Assembly: GCA_036897485.1 (NCBI GenBank)
Contig: JAYMTF010000658.1
Location: 1 to 32,088 of the forward strand
Origin: Pelargonium nanum
Taxonomy: Eukaryota > Streptophyta > Magnoliopsida > Geraniales > Geraniaceae
Length of the DNA: 32,088 nucleotides
Direction of reading: 5' to 3'
Below are positions 19,648 through 28,965 of the stretch, in pieces. Under the pieces are notes generated by a model. The model had not been told where the DNA came from. It saw only the letters and a list, made by a program, of their open reading frames with translations, and did no database searches. The stretch's first letter is position 1, and each line of letters starts with the position of its first letter. Position numbers and translations under genes: made by a program.

Positions 19648-21641
19648 ATGGGCAAGTCTTCGTCTTCTTCTCTGAAAAAGAAACGTTCGAAGAAATCCTC
19701 CAAGGTAATTTCTTCTCCTCCATAGTTATTGCTGTTTATTGCTCGATCTCTCTACTGGGTTTTAGGGTTTTCTGTGGTTCCTCGTGTTTTTGATATTGAT
19801 AATGTAGAAAATAGAAACTCATAAATTCTTCACATTTTGAGCTTTACAAGGCTTACCCTTTTGTGGGTTTCTTCTTAAGTTCCAGAAAAGAATGTAAATT
19901 TGAGATTTTGATGATTTTTCATTTTTGGGTTTTCATTTTGATGTGTATATAGGATCATTTCTGTTTTGTCAGCTGAATGGTTGTTTCAATGTATGTGCTG
20001 TTTGCATATTTGGCTTGTTTAGGTTCAGTCAAGGAAGATAAGTAAGACTAGGAGTAGGAAAAGTAAGTCGAAGAAGCTTCGTCGTCGGGAGGATTCTGTT
20101 TCTTGTTCTTCTGATGATGATTCGAGAAGTTTGTTATCAAGTTCATCGTATAGTTCTGAGGATGATTATAGAAGTAGAAGGGCACGGTCTCGCACAAGAA
20201 AGGATGTGAAGAGTGGGAAGAAGAGGGCTCGGAGACGATCGTCTAGTCGGGAAAGTAGTGAGGATTCTCGCCGTGTGAGCAAGAAGAAAGGATTGAAGAG
20301 AAGTGATGGTTCTCGGGGGAGAAAGAGAACCCACCAAAAGAAGAAGAGGAAGGCTAGAAGAGATGCTAGTGTTAGTTCTACGAGTAGTGGGTCGAGTTGC
20401 CGGTATGATAATAGTAGCTACAATGAGAGTGAGCATGAGAGGCAAAAAGAGAGTGAAAGGAATGTTGATAAGATTAGAACTGAGAGGTATACAAGCCCCA
20501 CTTTGTATAGCCAACATGCTGAACATAGTGATCATTGGATTGAGGAGAAAGTAACGAGTGAGAATAACTCAAGGCGGCTGAGGTCAGTTATTACTGTTAT
20601 TAAAAAGGAAAATGAGAGTATGGAGTTGGATAACGAGGAACACAAAGAAGAGATTGTTTATGATCACGATGATTACCCTTCTTCCAGAAGCAATGATAGT
20701 AATGAGGGAGGAAGCAAGAGGGAGTCAGGTTATAATTCGAGTTTTGAGTCTCAGAAGAAAATTCCGGAAGAGATTGAAAAAGGAGCTGTTGTTTCTAATA
20801 GCAGATCCATCGAAATTGCAGAAACTGGCAAGGATGGAAGTAGTCGTTGCAGCGAGGTTTCGGGTGCTACTGGTGATCCAGACGGGGAAGATTTGGAGTC
20901 AGTTTTGAGACGAAAGGCTTTGGAAAATCTGAAAAAGTTTCGGGGAGGGATTGATACCAATGAGAAGGATAATGCTGGGAAGCAAACCACTACCATAAAG
21001 AGTGAATCAGTTCAAACCAAGCTCCTGGGAAATAGTTCTGGAGGAGTGAATGCAACCGAAATAGCTGTTGTTGACGATCTTGAGGAAAAGGTCAATGCAG
21101 CTGCTTCTTCTGCTACCGATCAACCAAAATCGGATGCAGCATTATCGAGACTCAATCTATCGAAATCTCCAACTACCTTGAAGCAAGCATGTGTTTCACA
21201 GAAAACCTCCAATGAAAACTTGGTTTCTTCGAGTAGTGAGGACAAGATATCTGGTAGAGATGCTCAAGTGGTGTCCGGGATTAGCTGTCAAAATGGTGAA
21301 GAAGTTAATCCAAAAGTTTGTGATTCTTCTACTCTGCAGCCTCCAAGCCTTAAATCTCCGTCAGAAGCAATTATCTCTTATGAACCACAAGATGAGGCGA
21401 AGGACTCTTCGCAATATGAGCAGAAAACAATGTCTGTGATGCGAGGTGGTGAAATGGTACAGGTGAGTGTTTGAACATGCCATGAATTCTACATTTTAAT
21501 TCCCAAATCTTTAATGTCACAAATATTTATTGTTTGTATCTTTCTTTGTTAATAACTTGACATACTTTTGATCAGGTGAGCTACAAAGTCTACATCCCTA
21601 AGAAGACCCCAGCTTTGGCCCGGAGGCACCTCAAGCGATGA
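19648..21641 (+). CDS. Ser/Arg/Lys-rich nuclear-type protein, three exons
   Basis: Exons 19648-19704, 20023-21462 and 21576-21641 are all phase 0 with GT-AG introns and join to 520 aa. The start MGKSSSSSLKKKRSKK begins a strongly basic Ser/Arg/Lys region to about residue 140, with RSRKSKSKKLRRRE and RSRTRK stretches and acidic Ser-Glu-Asp patches, as in RS-domain splicing-associated proteins. The middle is acidic, polar and probably disordered. Two blocks look structured or conserved: DLESVLRRKALENLKKFRGG (309-328, a likely amphipathic helix) and the C-terminal tail VQVSYKVYIPKKTPALARR with HLKR. No RRM, zinc finger or enzyme domain is present. Composition implies a nuclear location, and a role in RNA processing is inference from RS-like content only. 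The large exon has in-frame coding upstream of its internal TTG at 20131. Shadow frames at 20143-20535, 20303-20554, 20612-20908, 20751-20996 and 21191-21439 are not genes. Confidence 0.85.
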
Positions 21642-22290
21642 TGTAAAATTCTACAAATCCGGTGTAAAGAAAAACACAAAGAGCAAATCAATCGTATGGT
21701 GATTTAACTAGATAATGAGCAATTTTTGGAGAGATGGTATGTAATTGACCTCTTTTTATACAGCACCCGAAACTCTAAGCAGTACGGATAATTGATGTTG
21801 AATCATATTACTTTCTTGAATGGATTTATGGGATTCTCAAGTGCAGTAAGCAAAAATTACTATGTGGACTTGCATTTGTGCTGTGGCTATATCTTGTGTT
21901 GCTAGTGTTTGTGTCTATTTTCTTATAGCAAGATGGCTCTTTTTGGGGCTCATTTCCTTGTTTAGTATTGTACTTCCATGTCTGAACAGAGCTAGTTCTT
22001 GAATGGATGCAGGAGGGTGATGAGTCTCACTTGCAGATCATTGATGGATCAAGTGATTCTTTATAATTTGGTAACTAATAGCTTTTTTTTGTTTTTGTTT
22101 TTGAAATCATTTGGTAACTAATAGCTAGTGAGCTTATTGTACTGATTTTTCAAATTTTAATTTAGAATTGGAATGTGATTTTTATTTTGACACCTTCCTT
22201 GTGACAAAAAAGGCTCAATGCAAAGTATATTTTCATTTTTGAATCAAAATTTTAATATGAATGGACTATGAATATCTGCTATTTTAACAT
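21642..22290. other. 3' flank of the RS-type gene
   Basis: AT-rich sequence holding the expected 3' UTR. TTTGGTAACTAATAGCT occurs twice (near 22067 and 22111) as a short direct repeat. No gene or bounded element is seen. Confidence 0.45.
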
Positions 22291-22384
22291 TTTATCGGTT
22301 GAATGTCATGTTGCACGAAGGTCGAATCTTCGGGTTGAGAGTTCTTCGAGGTACCTGCACAAATGGTCTAAGAAGAAAAAGTAT

Positions 22385-22478
22385 TCTAACAAGCAAGTGG
22401 TTGAATTCATTTGTTCACTTGAGGTCCGAGGTTCGAGCCTCGGTGTTTGTATTGCTTTTTAAAAAGAAAAAAAAGTTG
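22385..22478 (+). mobile_element. Short tRNA-derived SINE-like element
   Basis: Box A-like AGCAAGTGGTTGAATTC is followed by box B-like GAGGTTCGAGCCTCGG and, shortly after, an A-rich tract (TTTTTAAAAAGAAAAAAAAG). The spacing fits a tRNA-derived head with a very short tail. No target duplication was identified, so limits are approximate. The frames 22268-22462 and 22299-22556 overlapping it are not genes. Confidence 0.5.
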
Positions 22479-22504
22479 TCTTTATGCCACTTTGGACGGT
22501 CAAG

Positions 22505-22630
22505 TCTGACTATTAAAGAGAGAATTTGCGGTTTAAGCGTTTTGAATTCCTTTTGAGGTCTCGAGTTCGAGCCTCTCTGCCAGCGGTATGAGGTGAGATT
22601 TATGTGTTAAAAGGGGAGAGATATATAAAA
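22505..22630 (+). mobile_element. SINE fragment of the local tRNA-derived family
   Basis: GGTTTAAGCG, GAATTCCTTTTGAGGTCTCG, AGTTCGAGCCTCTCTGCC, GGTATGAGGTGAGATTTATG and AAAAGGGGAGAG follow the same order as the SINEs at 4225, 26420 and 27023. Box B is well preserved, while box A and the 3' end are eroded. Confidence 0.65.
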
Positions 22631-22849
22631 GAAAGTATAATTTACAAAATGATTGATCACTGGAATTTATGCAAAATTATAAACGATTCATCATAAGAAT
22701 GGGAAGGAGTGATACTTTGGATGCAACTTATGTATGGTGCAAGAAAGTAGAATTATAAAGATTCATCCAAAGAAATCATGCAAAATTATAGTCACACGTG
22801 CTGCAGATATTTATCGATTGTCGCACATAGCGATAATCATAATGTCATT

Positions 22850-23604
22850 TCAATTATATACGTTACCGTGTCACTTACGTTATGATATGTTCTGACAAAT
22901 CTATGCTAGATCATGCAATCTAAATCATATTTATCTCGTTTAATTTGTTTCATTACAAAAGATCAAATTACAAAATTTCGGACTATAAACATCCAACATA
23001 GTATTACACATAAGCTATTATTTATGACTTCATTTGATTTGGTCGATTATATTACAATGTATTTAACCGAGACAAAACCGATCGTAAATAATATCAAATT
23101 AATGTAAGTTAGTTGGAAGTTAAATCTATAAAAAAAAAACTTAAATCTTTTTTAATTTTACTAACGCTGTGTATATAAAATAAAAAAAAAATCCAAAAAA
23201 CTATACACATCAAATTATGTACCAAAAGAATACAATGAATCTACAAATTTCTTGTCAAAGAAGAGTCTTAACAAATTACCAAATAAGAAAATAGAAATAA
23301 ATATCAAATAAAAAATTTCCCTCTTCACATTTCTTGGCACACATAAAATCCAACATTCTTTACCGTTGAAACATTGCATGGTAGACAAAAAAGCACTCTA
23401 TCATAACCCCCAAAATTTAATTTCCTTACTTTTTGTCTTGAAACTAAAGTCCAAAATTCAAAAATGAAAACAAAAACATTCACCAAGACGACATCGTCTA
23501 GTTTGTCTCTTAGACTACAAATAGGACCAAAAATCAAAGTATCACACACAAATTTCAGAGTCTCTTTTGTCCAATTTAACTATCTCCTACTCTTGTCCGA
23601 TATC
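22850..23604 (+). repeat. Upstream segment of F-box gene 1, duplicated before F-box gene 2
   Basis: Two stretches recur ahead of the second F-box gene. The first, about 22888-22990 (GACAAATCTATGCTAGAT, CAATCTAAATCATATTTAT, TTACAAAAGATCAAA), matches 29358-29450. The second, about 23215-23500 (TATGTACCAAAA, ATCTACAAATTTCTT, TTTCCCTCTTCACATTT, GTTGAAACATTGCATG, AATTTCCTTACT), matches 29965-30180. The duplicated block thus includes promoter and leader. The minus-strand frame 23325-23549 is a shadow. Confidence 0.75.
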
Positions 23605-24762
23605 ATGTCGCTTTCCGGTATCTTTCCTGATGAGATTGTCCAGGACATTCTTGTAGGGTTACCCTCGAAAAGTTTGGTTAGGTTTAGATGTGTCAGCAAA
23701 CCATGGCTCTCAGTCATCCATGACCCCACTTTTGTCCGGTCCCACCTTGACTTTAGCACTCACCGCGGTGGCGCCACTCTCGTCCACCGGAGCTATGGCA
23801 TCCCCGGTGAGGATACTTCTCACGTTCTTTGCAACAAAACCTTATCTTGCATTGAACTCAACGTACCTTTGGTGGATCCCACCTTTGCACCATGTTGCAC
23901 TCTTGTGGGGTCCATCGACGGCCTTCTCTTCCTCACGCCGACGAGTTCTTACGGCCGATCATGGTACCTTTACAACCCTTCAATTCAGAGGTTCCGGAAG
24001 GTATATGATTCTTGCTTTCTTGAAGGGATCCTTGACTACACTAAGCATATTATTGTTGGGCTAGGGTTTTGTGAGAATAATGATTATAGGATCTTAAGGG
24101 TTTTACACACTAGGAATGCTAGGTATCAGGGGGCGGTGGAGCGTCCTAGAGCTGAGATCTACTCAGTTAAATCCGATTCATGGATTGTGTTTCGAGGTGA
24201 TTTTCCAAAGAATGTGAGTTCTTTGGAATCTAATCATTTGGTAGTTCTGAATGGGCGGTCACATTGGCTGGAAGAAGAGTCAAAATCAATAGTCACATTT
24301 GATTTTGAACGAGAGGTGTTTGGAGATGTTTTATTGCCGAATTTCATTTCAAAGTATTTAGGAGTCAATTTTTTCTTGAATGTTATAAAAGGGAAGCTAG
24401 CCTTAATAGTTTGTAATGGCTGCAATATTCTTGGAGGAACAATACTCTCCATATGGGGAATGATGGAGTATGGGGTGGTCCAGTCTTGGACCAAATTGTA
24501 CGAAAAGGAGCCTCCCGCAATAGTAAAGAGACCATTAGGGTTTACCCTAGAAAACGATCTTATACTAGAATTGATTTTTGGGGATTTAATCCATTACGAT
24601 TTGGAGCGAGAAATGATTAAGGATATTTCCATCCGGAGGAGACCTGAAACAATTTTGAATATTGTTCCTTATGTAGAGAGCTTAGTTTTCTACGACGAAG
24701 GAATAACAAGAGTCAAAGAATCATTGTCCGGTGAAGAAACGGAGTCCGAAAATGTCGAGTAA
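23605..24762 (+). CDS. F-box protein with F-box-associated region, copy 1
   Basis: This single-exon gene encodes 385 aa, the substrate-recognition subunit of an SCF-type E3 ubiquitin ligase. The N-terminal F-box (about residues 6-47: FPDEIVQDILVGLPSKSLVR, FRCVSKPWLSVIHDP) should bind a SKP1-like adaptor. The rest is an F-box-associated (FBA, CPR1-like) region with its usual landmarks: CTLVGSIDGLLFL, LYNPSIQRF, GLGFCENNDYRIL, EIYSVKSDSW, LNGRSHWL, VTFDFEREVFGDVLLP, SIWGMMEYGVVQSWTKLY, PLGF, and near the end YDLEREMIKD and VPYVESLVFYDEG. An in-frame ATG at 23464 would add 47 residues. I prefer 23605 because the paralogue at 30385 starts at the same MSLSGIFPDE, lacks the upstream ATG, and the extra residues lie in sequence that is leader in both. 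The substrate is unknown. Confidence 0.92.
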   Translation: MSLSGIFPDEIVQDILVGLPSKSLVRFRCVSKPWLSVIHDPTFVRSHLDFSTHRGGATLVHRSYGIPGEDTSHVLCNKTLSCIELNVPLVDPTFAPCCTLVGSIDGLLFLTPTSSYGRSWYLYNPSIQRFRKVYDSCFLEGILDYTKHIIVGLGFCENNDYRILRVLHTRNARYQGAVERPRAEIYSVKSDSWIVFRGDFPKNVSSLESNHLVVLNGRSHWLEEESKSIVTFDFEREVFGDVLLPNFISKYLGVNFFLNVIKGKLALIVCNGCNILGGTILSIWGMMEYGVVQSWTKLYEKEPPAIVKRPLGFTLENDLILELIFGDLIHYDLEREMIKDISIRRRPETILNIVPYVESLVFYDEGITRVKESLSGEETESENVE

Positions 24763-25110
24763 ATAAACTACTATGTTATTTATGTTTGTTGTGTCATCAC
24801 CATTTAGTATGCGTTAACTTGTGTTTTATCAGCATTAATGTACTGTTGTTGGAGTTCAATTATGTATCTCCTTGTTTGATATAATAGTTTTTAATTTTTA
24901 ATTTAATGGACGTATTTAAGTGGTTTCTTTTTGTATTTATGGTTCATGTTTTAATTAATATATGGAGCTTATATTATTGACTAATTATGTTATACATGAA
25001 ATTTATACAATTGTGTGTAAAGTGTTATGATTGTGATAATTATGTAACTAATATGATTTTATGGCATCGTGCTAAAAAGAAATTATAAAGTAAATAATGA
25101 CCTAATGTTT
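24763..25110 (+). repeat. 3' flank of F-box gene 1, present in three copies in the window
   Basis: CATCACCATTTAGTATGCGT, GAGTTCAATTATGTATCTCC, TTTGATATAATA, AATTATGTTATACATGAAAT and GTTATGATTGTGATAATTA also occur in order at about 25690-26045. In part (TTTCACCATTTAGTATGTGC, TTGTGTTTTATCAACA) they occur after F-box gene 2 at 31575-31625. The 3' UTR and cleavage site of the gene lie here. Confidence 0.75.
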
Positions 25111-25302
25111 GAACATGAAAAATAAACATGTTCATATATGTGTCATTTTTCAGGAACAAATCAGGAAAAATAGACAATTGTCTATAATAATAAAAAAAAA
25201 TTTAACAAATATATTTCAAAACGTAAAATGCTATCTGAAAAGTTATAAGTTGATCGGATGATTGACGGAGTGATACGTAGTCTACAAATCGATCTAGGGT
25301 AA

Positions 25303-25425
25303 ATTACACGTCCCTACTTTCAACTATATCTCTTTTAATTCTGGATACCCTCAACTTTTGCATCTAACTATTGGATACCCTGAAGTATGTCAAACATCTT
25401 TTCGTCCAGCGACGGATCATCAACG
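25303..25425 (+). mobile_element. End of a GGGTAAATTAC-type dispersed element
   Basis: GGGTAAATTACACGTCCCTA, CTGGATACCCTCAACTTTTG, GGATACCCTGAAGTATGTCA and CTTTTCGTCCAGCGACGG are worded like the left part of the element near 12550 and like other dispersed plant repeats with this start. The opposite end was not found. It joins directly to the minisatellite that follows and may be its host element. Confidence 0.4.
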
Positions 25426-25655
25426 ATTTTGACCCGGCTTTATGGCTTATTTGACCCGGATTTGATGTGATTTTGACCCGGTTTTTAGGCGTTTTTTATC
25501 CGATTTTATGGCGTTTTGACCAGGATTTGAGGCGGATTTTACCCGGTTCTGATGTGTTTTTTGCCCGGTTTTGACCCGGTTTGTAAAGGTATTTGACCAT
25601 GTTTCATGACGTTTTAATTTAACCCTGTTTTCCGCCGTTTTTGGCCCGAATTTTT
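25425..25655 (+). repeat. Decayed minisatellite with TTTTGACCCGG units of about 22 bp
   Basis: Units built on TTTGACCCGG followed by a T/G-rich half (TTTATGGC, TTTGATGTG, TTTTTAGGCG, TTTGAGGCGG) recur about ten times at roughly 20-24 bp spacing, with point changes such as GACCAGG, ACCCGG, GCCCGG and GACCATG. The composition differs sharply from the AT-rich surroundings. No open frame runs through it. Confidence 0.65.
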
Positions 25656-25689
25656 TGTTTTGAAACGCTACAATTAAACATTGTTCGGT

Positions 25690-26045
25690 GTGGAAATCAA
25701 CTACAAAGAAGACGAGTAATAAAACTACTTTATTATGATATTAATTTGTTGTATCATCACCATTTAGTATATGTTAATTTGTCTTTGTTGAAAATCTTGC
25801 ATTATTATTTGAGTTCAATTTTGTATCTCTATGTTTGATATTAATAAAAAGATTGAAATTAATGAAACTTGTTAAGAGGTTTCTTTATGTACTTGTAATT
25901 GTTTTATCTTTGATGGTCTCATTGACAAATTATGTTATACATGAAATATAATGGAATTGTAATTTGTGTTATGATTGTGGTGATTAATTAGATAACTAAT
26001 ATAATTTGTTATTGTACTCACAAAGAGAATAATGATTAATAGCCT
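25690..26045 (+). pseudogene. Orphan 3' flank of a lost third F-box copy
   Basis: This stretch matches the 3' end and flank of F-box gene 1 (24750-25110) in order: the stop-region word GACGAGTAATAAAACTACT against GTCGAGTAAATAAACTACT, CATCACCATTTAGTATATGT, GAGTTCAATTTTGTATCTCT, GTTTGATATTAATA, AAATTATGTTATACATGAAA and GTTATGATTGTGGTGATTA. No F-box coding sequence precedes it. The minisatellite abuts it instead. It is either the remnant of a third gene whose body was lost or a local duplication of the 3' flank. The frame 25641-25838 across it is not a gene. Confidence 0.7.
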
Positions 26046-26419
26046 TATAATTTGTTATTGCTCATATCTCACTGGGACAATTTTATTTATATGCAGAAGT
26101 TGAGTCCAAAACCTCTAATCTTGAAGGCTTTAAAAAATTATACTCATTTTAAAAAGAAAAGTTTGGTAGAAAATAAGAATAAAATCACCAGGATTGTACT
26201 TTTTCTCGTATACTCTAGTATGTTTCCAAATAAAATTAATATAAACCTTAGAAAAAATTAGATGAAATTTTATAAGATATAATTTTAAACTTTATTCTAC
26301 TAACAAAATTAATTAGCTACATTTGAAGCTCTGCAGTATATATATTTTTTTTCAATCAAGAACAATATATTTTTATTGAAATATTTGATTCAAGTGAAAT
26401 TACTAAATATTTCATATGA

Positions 26420-26603
26420 GTACCAAGGCATGATAAGTCAAGCGGTTGATGAGGTCTCAGGTTCGAGTCTCCTTGCCGATGGTATGAGGTGAGATTTATG
26501 AGTTTAAGGGGAAAACTAACAACTAACTCGGGTGACGCCCCCACTTGAGGGTGAGAAACACTGGCCTTTGTAGGTTTGCTGTCCCGTCGCTTATAAAAAA
26601 AAA
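26420..26603 (+). mobile_element. tRNA-derived SINE with target-site duplication
   Basis: Box A-like AAGTCAAGCGGTTGA and box B-like CAGGTTCGAGTCTCC lie unusually close, about 25 bp being missing between them compared with the SINE at 4225. The tail (GGGTGACGCCCCC, GAGGGTGAGAAACACTGG, TTTGCTGTCCCG) matches that copy. The element ends in an A-run and is flanked by TCATATGA at 26412-26419 and 26604-26611. The minus-strand frame 26356-26607 is a translated SINE. Confidence 0.82.
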
Positions 26604-26611
26604 TCATATGA

Positions 26612-27008
26612 ATAATTAGTAAAAAAAATAATTCTACTAATTATTACTCTATAGGGTACATTATAGAATATTAAGCCTTAAATTCCAGGTACAAATTAAA
26701 CTATTATATATACATGTTGACATATGCAGTATTTTATATATTGGGGGGAGATTATTAGATTTTATAAAATTTCGAAATGTGAACACAATTGATACAAATT
26801 AATATGTATTAGAAGTATGGATTTTATTAAAACATGGTTAGTAGATTTCAGAAAGAAAGGAAAAAAACATGGCTAGTAAATTAATTTCTTTTCTCACAAT
26901 ATTATTAAATTAGAATTTGTATTTTTCTTCAAATAAAAAAATAGAATTTGTATTAGAATTTTTGTTCATGAATAATGCACATGAGGAATTTTTATTTATT
27001 GAGGTGCA
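26612..27008. other. AT-rich spacer, nothing recognised
   Basis: Very AT-rich sequence. TAGAATTTGTATT occurs twice (near 26912 and 26942) as a short direct repeat. No gene or element limits are visible. Confidence 0.5.
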
Positions 27009-27022
27009 TAAGTCAAATATAT

Positions 27023-27173
27023 TATTTTTTTAATTAATTGAGCTATACAACAGGGGGTAGCTCTCCCTTATAAACCCCAATAAACCCACCCCATACCGCA
27101 TGCAGGGAGACTCGAACCCAAAACCTCTAAGAAAATCCGAAGCGCTCAAACCGCTTGGCTCAACCTGGTTTGG
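27023..27173 (-). mobile_element. tRNA-derived SINE, minus strand, with 14-bp target duplication
   Basis: Read on the minus strand: box A-like GAGCCAAGCGGTTTGAGCGC, box B-like GGGTTCGAGTCTCCCTGC, GCGGTATGGGGTGGGTTTAT, and the tail GGGAGAGCTACCCCCTGTTG, followed by an A-rich end (T-rich at 27023-27040 on the plus strand). Perfect 14-bp duplications TAAGTCAAATATAT flank it at 27009-27022 and 27174-27187. The tail is the one found in the SINE at 2003-2156. Confidence 0.9.
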
Positions 27174-27235
27174 TAAGTCAAATATATAGTTTCAATTTAA
27201 AAAAAAAAATATATATTTAATGCTAAGAAAATAAT

Positions 27236-28250
27236 TTATTGATGTATGTATCCTAACTAATTTTAAAAACTCAAAATTTTACTAAGACGTTACAAATTGA
27301 GCATGTATCAGTCACATACATTAAAAAACTTATTTCTATGCATGAATTCAAAGTCTAAACAGTTGGCATCCACTCCTTTTTACTAGTAAAGTAAATTATA
27401 TATTTGGTGCATGTATCATAATTAATTTTACAATCTCATAAATTTGACTGACGCAATGTAAGATTAAGTGAGATGAATATATAACACATATAGTTTCTGT
27501 TTAAGATTTTTGAATGCCAAAAAATAATAATTTATTCGGTTCATATATCATAATTATTTTTTATAAGATATATATTTCTCTGATAGTCAGGAATGTTGAT
27601 AAAGTGAATGGGTCATATCAATAATTTAGTGTTGTAATTTTTATATTAAAATAAATAATTTTTGGGTGCGTGTATCATAATTAATTTTAAATTTCTACAA
27701 ACTTAGTTTGGTGCATGAATAAGTTCTAAACAGGTGGCATCAACTTGTGTTAATAGTAAAATAAATAATTTATCTGGTACATGCATTATAATTAATTTTA
27801 TGAGGTGTTACATATTTCACTAAAGTACATTGGTCACATGTAAAATCAAAAGCTATTTTTTTTTTGTCAATATAAATAATTTGTTTAGTTCATGCATCAT
27901 AATTAATTTTAAATAGCTAATTTATTGAGTCATTACAAATTTAGGTCAACACATGAATTAAAGTCTAAAGAGGTGGTATCTTCTTTTTGTTTTTGTTATT
28001 TTTGAAATGGCCAAATAGGTATCTTTTTTTTTTTGTTAAAAAGTAAATTAAAAAATTTATTTGGTTCATGTATCATAATTAATTTTAGAAACTCATCAAA
28101 TTTTATTAACACGTCATTGACTCAGTGAATTATTCAAATTTCAAAATTATGTTTTTAGCGCCAAATTTCAAAATTATTTTTTTTAATAGAAAACGAGAAT
28201 TTCAAGATTCTGTTTAAACAACTGGCATCCACCTTTCGATTGCTAAAAAT
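27236..28250. repeat. Degenerate array of seven units around an ATGTATCATAATTAATTTTA core
   Basis: Versions of GGTTCATGTATCATAATTAA plus TTTTA start near 27243, 27406, 27538, 27664, 27776, 27887 and 28063, spaced 110-176 bp apart and often preceded by AAATAATTTATTT. A second motif, TCTAAACAGTTGGCATCCAC, recurs near 27353, 27723, 27963 and 28212. The array is a decayed tandem repeat with two interleaved motifs and no coding frame. Confidence 0.65.
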
Positions 28251-28439
28251 ATTACTCCATATGTATTGTCATTTTATATTAGTACATACGTATGGTGGAC
28301 CATATGAAAACTATATTATGGAAGATTTCATTCAATATTGAATTCAAGTATCAAGATATATAAGATATATATTGTCAATTCAAACAAATTTGTGCCAGTA
28401 TACATGATATTTATATCACATTTATTCAATATAATTTTT

Positions 28440-28565
28440 TTTTGAAGAATAATGAACTACACAACATGGGCTAACTCTACCCTTTGTCCAATAAGTCCAC
28501 CCCGCTTGATTCAATGAGATTCAAACGTCGATTTCTCACAGAGTGGTGTAAGTCTTCATCGAGTC
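28440..28565 (-). mobile_element. Eroded SINE, minus strand
   Basis: Read on the minus strand: GTTTGAATCTCATTGAATCA (box B region), AAGCGGGGTGGACTTATTGG and AGGGTAGAGTTAGCCCATGT, then TTGTGTAGTTCATTATTC and an A-run (the T8 run near 28437). The order and tail match the SINE at 27023-27173. Box A is poorly preserved and no target duplication is visible. Confidence 0.6.
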
Positions 28566-28780
28566 ATTCCTAAAAAGACATGTTTAACTTATTTTATTAT
28601 ATTAGATCAAATTACTAAACTGCGAACTTTAAGAATCACACATTATAATTTTGTAGATAAGTCGAATTATTATTATAAATGGTTCCACCTAATTTGATAA
28701 TCTTTATGTAATTTTTTATATTTAGAGCATACGTCACTTGGTGGGACAACATAAAAACTGTGCAATCCAATGAGAAATGG

Positions 28781-28965
28781 GAGCCTGTCAATTAGTTTTT
28801 GGCTTAAACTAAGTCATTAATGAGGTGATGACACCTCATTAAAAATTTAGATCCGGGCGGGTCCCTCTACTCCCACCAATTCACTTAGGTGGATATGGAT
28901 TAAATTTGATGAGGTGTCATCACCTTATTGACTTGACTTAGGCTAAGGCAAAAATTAATTGGCTC
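28781..28965. mobile_element. MITE with long (about 65-70 bp) terminal inverted arms
   Basis: The left arm (GAGCCTGTCAATTAGTTTTT, AAACTAAGTCA, AATGAGGTGATGACACCTCA) and the inverse of the right arm (GAGCCAATTAATTTTTGCC, AGCCTAAGTCA, AATAAGGTGATGACACCTCA) match along most of their length. A spacer of about 50 bp containing GGGCGGGTCCCTCTACTCCC lies between. The arms may extend to about 28771 and 28974 (AATGAG and CATT). No target duplication is clear, so the superfamily is open. Transcripts would fold into a long hairpin. Confidence 0.75.

Noticed and set aside
22385-22478. Possible genuine tRNA gene because of well-preserved A and B boxes
   Set aside because: The sequence cannot be folded by eye into a full cloverleaf with an acceptor stem, and an A-rich tail follows, as in SINEs.
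23325-23549. Minus-strand frames ahead of both F-box genes (23325-23549 and 29992-30195) share a short CxVSTVK-like stretch
   Set aside because: The similarity follows from duplicated DNA. The frames diverge in phase, have no domain and lie over the leader and promoter of the F-box genes.
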